From: Bog-756 sp963769905 | GTDB lineage: Bacteria; Actinomycetota; Acidimicrobiia; Acidimicrobiales; RAAP-2 | Direction of reading: 5' to 3' | NCBI GenBank assembly: GCA_963769905.1 | Contig: CAVYNG010000002.1 | Span: forward strand, 930,001-994,000 | Length of the DNA stretch: 64,000 nt | Part shown: positions 24,821 to 32,182 of the stretch, piece after piece | Position numbering within the stretch: position 1 is the stretch's first letter | How the letters are laid out: every line of letters begins with the position of its first letter | Position numbers and translations under genes: made by a program | The notes under the pieces: generated by a model | What the model saw: only the letters and a program-made list of their open reading frames with translations | Database searches by the model: none | What the model was told of the DNA's origin: nothing

Positions 24821-25411
24821 TCAGTCGAACGAGCAGGTGGTGTAGCGGTCGATGGTCGGACCGGCCCAACGTGCGACTTCGGCCCGGCTCGCCGAGGCCA
24901 TCGGCTCGAGTCGCATGACGTACCGGGTCCACGCGATGCCGAGGAGTTGAGACGAAACTAGCGAGCGCCGCCTGGCGAGGATCTCCTCTGAGTCACCGGC
25001 CACGCCATGGAGACCGACGCGCTCGATGACGAACTGACGCACGTTGGCGGCAACCTCGGGGGAGGCTGCCATCGCCTGCGCGAGTCCGGGGAAGCTCGAC
25101 GACCCGGTCCCGCCCTCCCGTTCCCACTGCGAGAGGAAACGTTCGACCAGACGTTCCCCGCTGAAGGGACCGGTGGTGACCTCGGCGGCGATCACCTTCG
25201 GATCGGCGGGGAGCTCCATCGTCTCGGCGAAGAGCGCCGCCTTGTCCGCGAAATAGTGGTGGACGAGGGCCGGGTCCACTTTGGCCTGCCTCGCGATGGA
25301 CCGGATGCTCGTCTTCGCGTAGCCGTCCTCGGCGAAGGCAATCCGGGCAGCCTCGACGATCTCGGCACGGGTGTCCGCGCCGCCGGGTCGCCGGCCGCGC
25401 CCGACCATCAT
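24821..25411 (-). CDS. TetR/AcrR family transcriptional regulator
   Basis: 196 residues. The N-terminal helix-turn-helix is canonical (TRAEIVEAARIAFAEDGYAKTSIRSIARQAKVDPALVHHYFADKAALF, about 14-62). The C-terminal ligand domain is variable as usual. The gene is divergent from the MmpL transporter gene, with only 61 bp between, and that gap contains an imperfect 25-bp palindrome covering the mmpL start codon. It therefore probably represses the MmpL gene, releasing it on binding of a hydrophobic ligand. Confidence 0.93.
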   Translation of the reverse strand: MMVGRGRRPGGADTRAEIVEAARIAFAEDGYAKTSIRSIARQAKVDPALVHHYFADKAALFAETMELPADPKVIAAEVTTGPFSGERLVERFLSQWEREGGTGSSSFPGLAQAMAASPEVAANVRQFVIERVGLHGVAGDSEEILARRRSLVSSQLLGIAWTRYVMRLEPMASASRAEVARWAGPTIDRYTTCSFD

Positions 25412-25460
25412 CGGCTCGGACCCAGCGCAGAGGGGCTTCCCTTCCGTCCCCGTTCCGTGT

Positions 25461-25485
25461 TAAAACTCATCAATGGTGAATTATA
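25461..25485. promoter_or_regulatory. Candidate TetR operator overlapping the MmpL start codon
   Basis: Left arm TAAAACTCATCA (25461-25472), one central base, right arm TGGTGAATTATA (25474-25485): 9 of 12 arm positions are complementary. It is the most AT-rich part of the intergenic region and covers the ATG at 25473. Binding would block transcription and possibly initiation. Confidence 0.5.
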
Positions 25486-27767
25486 GCTCCCCGGACTCGG
25501 CCCGCTCGGATCCCCCGTCCCGGAAGACCTCCCCGGAGGCCTCAGGCCTCGGGAGACTCGCCAGCTGGTGTGTCGAACACCGTCGGCGGGTGCTGCTGCT
25601 CTGGATCGCTGCGATCGTGGGGGTGACCATCGTCGCCCAGTCGATGGGCAGCCGTTTCCAGTCGTCGTTCGAGTCGGGGAATTCGGCCTCGCAGCAGGTG
25701 CAGAACCTCCTCGCGGCCCGTTTCCCGCAGGCCGCCGGCACGAGTGCCGACGTCGTGATCTCCACCAGTGGACCGGTCACCTCTCCTGCAAACCGGGCGA
25801 GGACCGACGCGATGGATGCGAGGCTCGCCACGCTGGCCCATGTGACCCGGGTGGAGGGTCCGTTCGCCTCGGGTTCGCACCAGATCTCGTCCGACGGGCA
25901 CATCGCGTTCGCGGTGGTCCAGTTCGATCAGGACGACTCCACGGTCCCGAACGCTGCGGTCCGCGCGGTGGTCGATACCGCGCAGTCGTTCGGCAGGCCC
26001 GGGTATCAGGTCGCGCTCGGCGGTGGACCGATCAGCAAGGTCATCACGGCTTCCCCCGGCCCGAGCGAAGGCGCAGGGATCCTCAGTGCCATGATCATCA
26101 TGCTCGTCGCGTTCGGGTCGGTCGTCGCGATGGGATTGCCGATCCTCACCGCGCTCTGCGGCATCGCGCTCGGCTTCGCGCTCGAGGACTTGGCGAGCCA
26201 CATGCTGAACGTCCCGATCTTCGCGCCGGAAATGCTTGCGATGATCGGCCTCGGGGTCGGCATCGACTACGCACTGTTCATCGTCACCCGGTATCGGCAG
26301 GGGCTGTTCGAAGGCCGGGACCCGCGACATGCGACGGCGACGTCGCTCGCGACCTCCGGGCGGGCGGTGCTCTTCGCGGGGAGCACCGTGGTCATCTCGC
26401 TGATCGGCCTCTTCGTGCTCCAGCTTCCCTTCCTGCAGGGCCTCGCAGTCGGGACGATCGCAGCGGTGGTGCTGGTGATGGTGGCCGCCTTGACCATCCT
26501 CCCGGCCATGCTCGGCTACGCCGGCCGGGCCATCGACCGCATGCACGTGCCGAAGCTGCTGCAGACCGGCGCGAAACCGGCACCCGACAGCTTCTGGTTC
26601 CGGTGGAGCCGGCTGATCCAGCGCAGGGCGTGGCTCTCCGCGATCCTCGCCTTGGCCGTGCTGGTCACGCTCGCAGTGCCACTGTTTTCGATGCGGATGG
26701 CCTTCACCGACTCCGGCAACGACCCGACGTCGCTCACCACTCGGCAGGCCTACGACCTTTTGGCACAGGGGTTCGGACCCGGTTTCAACGGTCCTCTCGT
26801 CGTGGCGACACCGCTCGCGAGACCCGCCCAAGCCGACGGACTCGCAAAGCTCGACACCGCCTTGCGCAGGACACCGGGTATCGCCTTGGCGACGCCGATC
26901 CAGGTGAGCGCCGACAAGAGCGCGGCGGTCATCGTGGCCTACCCCACCACCGCACCGCAGTCGGCGCAGACCTCCGCGTTGGTCACGCACCTTCGCTCGG
27001 CGGTCATTCCGGAGGCGACCACGGGGAGCGGCCTGCACGTCCTCGTCGGTGGCGAGACCGCGGCGAGTGTGGACGCGTCGAACTACCTTGCGCATCGCCT
27101 GTTCTGGGTGATCGGCGCGGTGGTGGTGCTCGCCTTCCTGCTCCTGATGGCCGTCTTCCGCTCCGTCGTGATCCCGCTCAAGGCCGCGATCATGAACCTG
27201 CTGTCGGTGGGTGCCGCCTACGGCGTGCTGGTGGCCGTCTTCCAGTGGGGATGGGCGGGTTCGGTGGTCGGCATCGGACGGACGGGGCCGATCGACCCCT
27301 GGATCCCGCTGATGATGTTCACCATCCTCTTCGGTCTGTCCATGGACTACGAGGTCTTCCTCCTCAGCCGAATCCGCGAGGAGTGGCGGCGAAGCGGGGA
27401 CAATTCGGCGTCGGTGGCCGACGGGCTGGCCAACACCGGCCGGGTGATCACGGCCGCGGCCGCGATCATGATCTGTGTGTTCGGCTCCTTCGTGATCGGC
27501 GACCCTCTCCGCGTGCTCAAGGTCTTCGGATTCGGTCTCGCGGTTTCGATCCTGATCGACGCGAGCCTTGTGCGTCTGGTGCTCGTCCCGTCGGTGATGG
27601 AGCTGCTCGGGCGAGCCAACTGGTACATCCCGCGTTGGCTTGACCGGGTGGTGCCCCACCTCGGCATGGAGGTCGACGCCGATCCCCTCGACGCAGGGGT
27701 GCCGTCCCGCCCGGCCGATACGCAGCGCCCGACGGTCGGCGCGGGGACCGGGCCCACCGCTCGCTGA
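25473..27767 (+). CDS. MMPL/RND family membrane transporter
   Basis: 764 residues with two homologous halves, each with one helix, a large outer loop and five more helices (12 in all). The proton-relay motifs are visible as GLGVGIDYALFIVTRYR in the first half and FGLSMDYEVFLLSRIREEW in the second. MmpL-type proteins export lipids or lipophilic molecules using the proton gradient. There is no ribosome site before the ATG, suggesting a leaderless message, and an operator-like palindrome spans the start codon. The divergent TetR gene is the probable repressor. Confidence 0.93.
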   Translation: MVNYSSPDSARSDPPSRKTSPEASGLGRLASWCVEHRRRVLLLWIAAIVGVTIVAQSMGSRFQSSFESGNSASQQVQNLLAARFPQAAGTSADVVISTSGPVTSPANRARTDAMDARLATLAHVTRVEGPFASGSHQISSDGHIAFAVVQFDQDDSTVPNAAVRAVVDTAQSFGRPGYQVALGGGPISKVITASPGPSEGAGILSAMIIMLVAFGSVVAMGLPILTALCGIALGFALEDLASHMLNVPIFAPEMLAMIGLGVGIDYALFIVTRYRQGLFEGRDPRHATATSLATSGRAVLFAGSTVVISLIGLFVLQLPFLQGLAVGTIAAVVLVMVAALTILPAMLGYAGRAIDRMHVPKLLQTGAKPAPDSFWFRWSRLIQRRAWLSAILALAVLVTLAVPLFSMRMAFTDSGNDPTSLTTRQAYDLLAQGFGPGFNGPLVVATPLARPAQADGLAKLDTALRRTPGIALATPIQVSADKSAAVIVAYPTTAPQSAQTSALVTHLRSAVIPEATTGSGLHVLVGGETAASVDASNYLAHRLFWVIGAVVVLAFLLLMAVFRSVVIPLKAAIMNLLSVGAAYGVLVAVFQWGWAGSVVGIGRTGPIDPWIPLMMFTILFGLSMDYEVFLLSRIREEWRRSGDNSASVADGLANTGRVITAAAAIMICVFGSFVIGDPLRVLKVFGFGLAVSILIDASLVRLVLVPSVMELLGRANWYIPRWLDRVVPHLGMEVDADPLDAGVPSRPADTQRPTVGAGTGPTAR

Positions 27768-27810
27768 GCGCGGGGTCCGACCCGCCCGGTCCGAGCGATC
27801 CGACCTGGCC

Positions 27811-28758
27811 TCAGGTGCCGGCCAGCTTGGAGACGACCGGAGCGAGCTGCTCCCAGCTGTCGGCCTCGATCGACCAGTAGGAGATGCCGTACTCCTCGCG
27901 GCGCCAGCGGAGTTCCTCGGCCATTTCGTCGAGGCTCCCGATGAGTGCCAGAGGGATGTGGAGTGCGTCCTTTGTCTCGATCCCGAAGTGAGGTGCCATC
28001 GCCTCGACGATCGACGACGCGTCGTCGGTGATCATGACGAAGCCGATCAACGAGTTGAGCTCGAGCGAATCGAATCGTGCTCCGGCCGCCTCCTTTACCC
28101 AGGCAATCTTCTCGCGGGTGCGTTCGGGAGTTGCGTTCGGTGCCGTCTCAGGACCGCCCGTCCCATCTCGCAGATTCACGTTGATGCTCACGATGTCCGC
28201 GTGGCGCGCGGCAAAAGACAGGATGCGCTTCCCTCCTCCGCCGATGATCAAGGGTGGACCGGGTTGCTGGACCGGTCGTGGAAGGAGCATGTGCTCGTGC
28301 ACCTGGTAGTGCTCGCCCTCGAAGCTGAAGGGCTCGTCGGAGCGGAGCAGGCCGCTCAGGACGGCGACCGCCTCCTCGAAGCGATCGACGCGGACTCTCG
28401 GCGAGTCGTAGGTGATGCCGGACTCCTGGTAATCGGTCCGCATCCAGCCCGCCCCGAGGCTGAGCTCGAAGCGGCCTCCGCTCAACACGTCGAGGGTGGC
28501 GGCCTCCTTTGCGAGGACGAGTGGATGCCGGTAGTCGTTGCCGAACACGAGCGACCCCATCCGCAAGGTGGTGGTCGCGGCGGCGACTGCAGCCAGTGCG
28601 GGTACAGGGGCCAGCTGGTCACCGAAGTGGTCGGGCATCAGCAGTGCCGAGTAGCCGAGATCCTCGGCCCTTCTCGCCTGCTCGGCCCAGGAGCGGGCCG
28701 TGCCGTCGGGTGCTCGGCTCAACTGAGCGGCGAATCGGAATCTGCGGTCGTGCGCCAT
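27811..28758 (-). CDS. F420-type LLM-class oxidoreductase (MSMEG_2516-like)
   Basis: 315 residues from the ATG at 28758 (MAHDRRFRFAAQL). Bacterial-luciferase-like TIM-barrel protein. The WAEQARRAEDLGYSALLMPDHFGDQLAPVPALAA block and FGNDYRHPLVLAKEAATLDVLSGGRFELSLGAGW are hallmarks of the actinobacterial subfamily annotated as F420-dependent (TIGR03621-type). The coenzyme assignment comes from family knowledge, not from a residue I can prove. It probably reduces or oxidises small organic molecules. It lies 43 nt downstream of the HIRAN gene on the same strand. Confidence 0.88.
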   Translation of the reverse strand: MAHDRRFRFAAQLSRAPDGTARSWAEQARRAEDLGYSALLMPDHFGDQLAPVPALAAVAAATTTLRMGSLVFGNDYRHPLVLAKEAATLDVLSGGRFELSLGAGWMRTDYQESGITYDSPRVRVDRFEEAVAVLSGLLRSDEPFSFEGEHYQVHEHMLLPRPVQQPGPPLIIGGGGKRILSFAARHADIVSINVNLRDGTGGPETAPNATPERTREKIAWVKEAAGARFDSLELNSLIGFVMITDDASSIVEAMAPHFGIETKDALHIPLALIGSLDEMAEELRWRREEYGISYWSIEADSWEQLAPVVSKLAGT

Positions 28759-28801
28759 CCCGCCATCCTGGCCGATCCCCGGCCGCGTTGCCGGTCCGCC
28801 G

Positions 28802-29293
28802 TCAACAGGACGTCGTGAACTCGAGACGCACCTGCATCGAGCCGAGCACCGAGATGCCCTGCCGAACACCGCTGACCGACCACTCCTTGATCACGAGCGC
28901 TTGCCCCGTGCGAGTACCGGCCGGAGCGAGTGCGGCGGCAACCGGGCGGGGGAGATACCCGACTCGCCTGCCAGCCCCGATCACCGCGAGCGCATAGCGG
29001 TCCTGTTGGTTGGCCGGCTCGGGCTTGATCTGGACGTATCGGCCGGCACAGAAGGCGTCGAGCGAGAGAACGTCGTCGTGGAAGGCCACCCCGGTGACCC
29101 GAGTGTGGAAGACGCCCGGAAGGACGAGTGCTTCGTCGTCCTCGCACAACTTCCGGTGCCGGTCCTGATCGAGGAAGGCCGTGAAGCCCAACCCGACGAG
29201 GCAGCCGTCCGGACCTTCGACGGTGGAATGGTCGCCTTCGAGGTACACCGGAAGGCGGACGCCGTCGCCCGCTCGTCTCCTACGTTCTGCCAT
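28802..29293 (-). CDS. Stand-alone HIRAN-domain protein
   Basis: 163 residues from the ATG at 29293, supported by GGAGG 4 nt upstream. The central part is a HIRAN domain (VTGVAFHDDVLSLDAFCAGRYVQIKPEPANQQDRYALAV followed by GRRVGYLPR), a small beta fold that in eukaryotic HLTF binds 3' DNA ends. Here there is no attached helicase or nuclease. The N-terminal 50 residues are basic then acidic and not recognised. A DNA-end sensing or repair role is inference from the fold only. Confidence 0.78.
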   Translation of the reverse strand: MAERRRRAGDGVRLPVYLEGDHSTVEGPDGCLVGLGFTAFLDQDRHRKLCEDDEALVLPGVFHTRVTGVAFHDDVLSLDAFCAGRYVQIKPEPANQQDRYALAVIGAGRRVGYLPRPVAAALAPAGTRTGQALVIKEWSVSGVRQGISVLGSMQVRLEFTTSC

Positions 29294-29405
29294 CGGCCTC
29301 CGTCCGGGTCCCGCTGTGGCATCGACGCGTGACCAGGGGATCTTGAGTCCGCCGGCCCCGGCCGGTCGTGGCACAGATCCTTCCTGTCGTGTCTACTTGG
29401 CCACG

Positions 29406-30491
29406 ATGGACACCGACGAGATGGTCGCACTCGGGCTCTACGACCCGGGGCGGGGCGACCCTCCTCGTCGTCGCGAGCTCGTCCAACTGCTGGTCGATTG
29501 CGGTGCCACCGTCGAGGAGCTGCTCGCCTACCGCGACATGCTCCCCGCGCTCGCAGGGGTGCTCGCCTTTCGGGGCCCTGGCGCGATGACCCTCGCCGAG
29601 GCCGCGGACCGATCGGGACTCGGCGTCGACCGGGTCCGCTCGCTGCTGCGCGCTTCGGGCCTGCCCGATCCCGATCCCGATACGGAGGTGATCACCGAGG
29701 GCTTCGTCGCGTTCGCCTCCCGAACCGAGGAGGTGGCGGCCATCTTCGGCGAGGAGACGGTTCCCCAGATCCTGCGCGTCATCGGGGCGGCGGTGTCCCG
29801 CTTGGCGGACGCGCTGATCTCCGCATTCCTCGTGTACGTCGAGCCGGCGGCCAGGCGCAAGGATCCGTCCGGACTCGAGGTCGCGCGGGCCAACATCGAG
29901 GCCGCGCAGCTGCTGCCGATGGTCGCACCGGTCGTCGACGCGCTGTTGCGCCAGCATCTCATCGCCGCCCAGCGCTCCACCGCCGAGGATGCCGATCTGG
30001 TCGGCTACGAGACCCAGGATCTGCTGGTCGGCTTCGTCGACCTGGTCGGCTCGACCGAGCTCGGAGAAAGGGTCGGCTTCCGCGAGCTCGGCGACGTGCT
30101 CACCACGTTCGAGCTGATGGCCTCCGAGACGGTGACCGGCGCCGGCGGCCGGATCGTCAAGCTGCTCGGTGACGAAGTCCTCTTCACCGTCCCGGATGTC
30201 GGATCGGGGGTGGGAATCGGCCTCGACCTCGCCGCCTCGTTCGCGGTGCATCCCACGGTGCCGCCGGCACGGGTGGGCCTCGCTTACGGACGTGTGATGC
30301 GGCGCGACGGGGACGTCTTCGGTCCGGTGGTGAACCTCGCGTCCCGGGTGGTCGACGAGGCGGGAGCGGCGGAGGTGCTGGCGACCGCCGCGGTGGTAAG
30401 CCTCGCCGGTTGTGCCTCTGAGCCCGCGGGCCGTCGCCGCGTGAAGGGCGTCGAGGGGGACGTCGAGCTCCGGCGCGTCCTCGGTCGCTGA
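29406..30491 (+). CDS. Class III adenylyl cyclase with Rv1264-like N-terminal regulatory domain
   Basis: 361 residues. The N-terminal half (about 1-190, all helical, including LAEAADRSGLGVDRVRSLLRASGLPDP) resembles the autoinhibitory domain of mycobacterial Rv1264, which responds to pH. The C-terminal cyclase domain has the residues needed for activity: first metal Asp in FVDLVGST, Lys plus second Asp in KLLGDEVLF, and the substrate Asp and transition-state Asn/Arg in DVFGPVVNLASRV. It makes cAMP from ATP in the cytoplasm. The start ATG at 29406 fits the family length. Confidence 0.92.
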   Translation: MDTDEMVALGLYDPGRGDPPRRRELVQLLVDCGATVEELLAYRDMLPALAGVLAFRGPGAMTLAEAADRSGLGVDRVRSLLRASGLPDPDPDTEVITEGFVAFASRTEEVAAIFGEETVPQILRVIGAAVSRLADALISAFLVYVEPAARRKDPSGLEVARANIEAAQLLPMVAPVVDALLRQHLIAAQRSTAEDADLVGYETQDLLVGFVDLVGSTELGERVGFRELGDVLTTFELMASETVTGAGGRIVKLLGDEVLFTVPDVGSGVGIGLDLAASFAVHPTVPPARVGLAYGRVMRRDGDVFGPVVNLASRVVDEAGAAEVLATAAVVSLAGCASEPAGRRRVKGVEGDVELRRVLGR

Positions 30492-30502
30492 GCGGACCGC
30501 GG

Positions 30503-31372
30503 TCAGCCGAGGGTCGGCAGGACTCGGTCGTGGAGGAAGGCGAGCACCGCGTCGGCGAAGGCGTCGTTCCGGTCACCCGCGATCATGTGCGCCGCCCCCG
30601 CGACGTCGACGACGGTCGCGTCGGGGATGCGGGCGAGCAGATCGTCGACGCCGGCCTGGTCCACCACGTCGCTCAGGGCGCCGCGGACCAGCATGGTGGG
30701 CACGTGGATGTTCCTCGTCGCCCAGTCGAGGAGCCCCGAGAACTGCTCCGGCACTACTTCGGTGCGTTCCTGAGTGATGAATTTCGGGTCCCAGTGCCAG
30801 TACCAGCGGCCGTCGCGCTCGCGGAGCACCTTCTTCAGCCCCTCGGGATTGAAGCCCCGCTTGCGTTGTGGGGTGTACGCGGCGATGGCGGCCGCCGCGT
30901 CCTCGAGGGTGTCGAAGCCCCCGAAGCCGGACTGCATGAACCGGGTGATCCGTTGGATTCCCTCCTGGTTGGTCTTCGGGGTGATGTCGACGAGCACCAG
31001 CCCGCACGAGACGGTCCGGTCGCTCGTGCCTTCGGCCAGCATGGCCGCCATGCCCCCGAGCGAGGCCCCGACCAGTACCGGTGGCCGGCCCAGCTGGTCG
31101 ACTACCGCGACGCAGTCGGCACAGAACGCGGTGAACGAGTAGTCGCCGTTCGGCGCCCAGTCACTCATCCCGTGGCCGCGGAGATCGAGGGTGACGGTCC
31201 GCCAACCCTCTCCGGCCACCGCTTCGGCCGCCGGTCCCCAGGCTTGGCGGGTCTGCCCGCCGCCGTGGAGGAAGAGCACCGGCGGGGCAGCCGGATCGCC
31301 CCGCACGTCCGCGACGAGGCGCAACCCTTCGAATCCCTCGAAGGTCACCGTCTCGACGTCCACGCACCCCAT
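30503..31372 (-). CDS. Alpha/beta hydrolase
   Basis: 289 residues from the ATG at 31372. Features of a soluble alpha/beta-hydrolase: oxyanion segment LFLHGGGQTRQAW, TLDLRGHGMSDW, nucleophile elbow GASLGG, an Asp in RGALSDVV and a catalytic His in AGAAHMIAGD. The cap helices (TRFMQSGFGGFDTLEDAAAAIAAYTPQRKRGF) are like those of epoxide hydrolases and C-C hydrolases. It is divergent from a limonene-epoxide-hydrolase-like gene about 100 bp away, so the pair may act on related substrates. Confidence 0.9.
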   Translation of the reverse strand: MGCVDVETVTFEGFEGLRLVADVRGDPAAPPVLFLHGGGQTRQAWGPAAEAVAGEGWRTVTLDLRGHGMSDWAPNGDYSFTAFCADCVAVVDQLGRPPVLVGASLGGMAAMLAEGTSDRTVSCGLVLVDITPKTNQEGIQRITRFMQSGFGGFDTLEDAAAAIAAYTPQRKRGFNPEGLKKVLRERDGRWYWHWDPKFITQERTEVVPEQFSGLLDWATRNIHVPTMLVRGALSDVVDQAGVDDLLARIPDATVVDVAGAAHMIAGDRNDAFADAVLAFLHDRVLPTLG

Positions 31373-31474
31373 CGTCACACAAGCGCTGCGCAACTGCGAC
31401 TTCGCCGTCCTGGTGAGGGCCGCGTCGGTCCGCGATAGCGTGGCGCCGTCGGCGGCGAGGATCGGAGGTGGTCG

Positions 31475-31861
31475 ATGGGCAATCCGACGGATGCCGAGCG
31501 GGTGGTGCGTGATCTCTGCAGCGGTTTCGCGAAGCACGACGCCGAGTCGCTCCGGCAGTACTTCACCGACGACGTGGTGTACCACAACATCCCCATGGAC
31601 CCCGCAATCGGGATCGATGCCACCATCGAGTTCATCGCGGGGTTCTTCGGGATGTGCGACAGCATGGACATCGACATGCTCCATCTCGCAGCCCGCGACG
31701 ACGTGGTGCTGACCGAGCGGATCGACACCTTCAAGGTCGGCGACAAGGTGGCGGCGTTACCCGTCATGGGCACCTTCGAAGTGCTCGACGGCAAGATCCG
31801 TGCGTGGCGCGACTACTTCGACCTCGCCCAGATCACGACGATGCTGTCCGGCGAGGCCTGA
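31475..31861 (+). CDS. Limonene-1,2-epoxide hydrolase family protein
   Basis: 128 residues, the size of the LEH/SnoaL-like cone fold. The catalytic Asp-Arg-Asp arrangement is suggested by ERIDTF and the late WRDYFD, as in limonene-1,2-epoxide hydrolase, which opens epoxides with water in one step. GGAGGTGG precedes the ATG. The divergent alpha/beta hydrolase supports a shared epoxide or terpene-like pathway. A non-catalytic NTF2-like role cannot be excluded. Confidence 0.82.
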   Translation: MGNPTDAERVVRDLCSGFAKHDAESLRQYFTDDVVYHNIPMDPAIGIDATIEFIAGFFGMCDSMDIDMLHLAARDDVVLTERIDTFKVGDKVAALPVMGTFEVLDGKIRAWRDYFDLAQITTMLSGEA

Positions 31862-31874
31862 GGGAGCGGAGGGC

Positions 31875-32000
31875 TCACTCGGCCTGCAGGCCGCGCCTCG
31901 CGAAGCGGAGCGCGCCCACCACAGCGCACACGGCACCGACACCGACACCGACGAGTGCGGCGCCGGCCGACCAGGCCGGCTGGGCCAGTGCCGATCCCAT
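31875..32000 (-). CDS. Possible 41-residue single-helix membrane protein
   Basis: A short frame encodes a soluble N-terminus (MGSALAQPAW), a clean hydrophobic helix (GAALVGVGVGAVCAVVGAL) and a basic C-terminus (RFARRGLQAE), the profile of a small N-out membrane peptide. AAAGG lies 7 nt before the ATG. The frame stays open upstream, so a longer form is possible. It occupies an otherwise gene-free 320-bp gap, antisense to its neighbours. No family recognised. Confidence 0.4.
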   Translation of the reverse strand: MGSALAQPAWSAGAALVGVGVGAVCAVVGALRFARRGLQAE

Positions 32001-32182
32001 CTCCGAGCCTTTGTGCTTGGTCAGCGAACCGTCCTCGACCCATGACCCCGGACCCCCTTGCGCCTTGCCCCGGCGCTTCGTCCGGCTGCGGCCGCGCCGA
32101 GTCCCCTACAATCGGCGATTCATCCACCTGGGCGCGCTCTTCTGTCCGCTCTGCCGGCGGGCCGTCGGCCCGGGGTGAGGGA

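Noticed and set aside
25542..27659. Long open frames on both strands inside the MmpL gene (about 690-705 codons)
   Set aside because: Arg/Gly/His-rich translations without domains. GC-rich third positions remove stops, and the plus-strand MmpL frame has clear transporter motifs.
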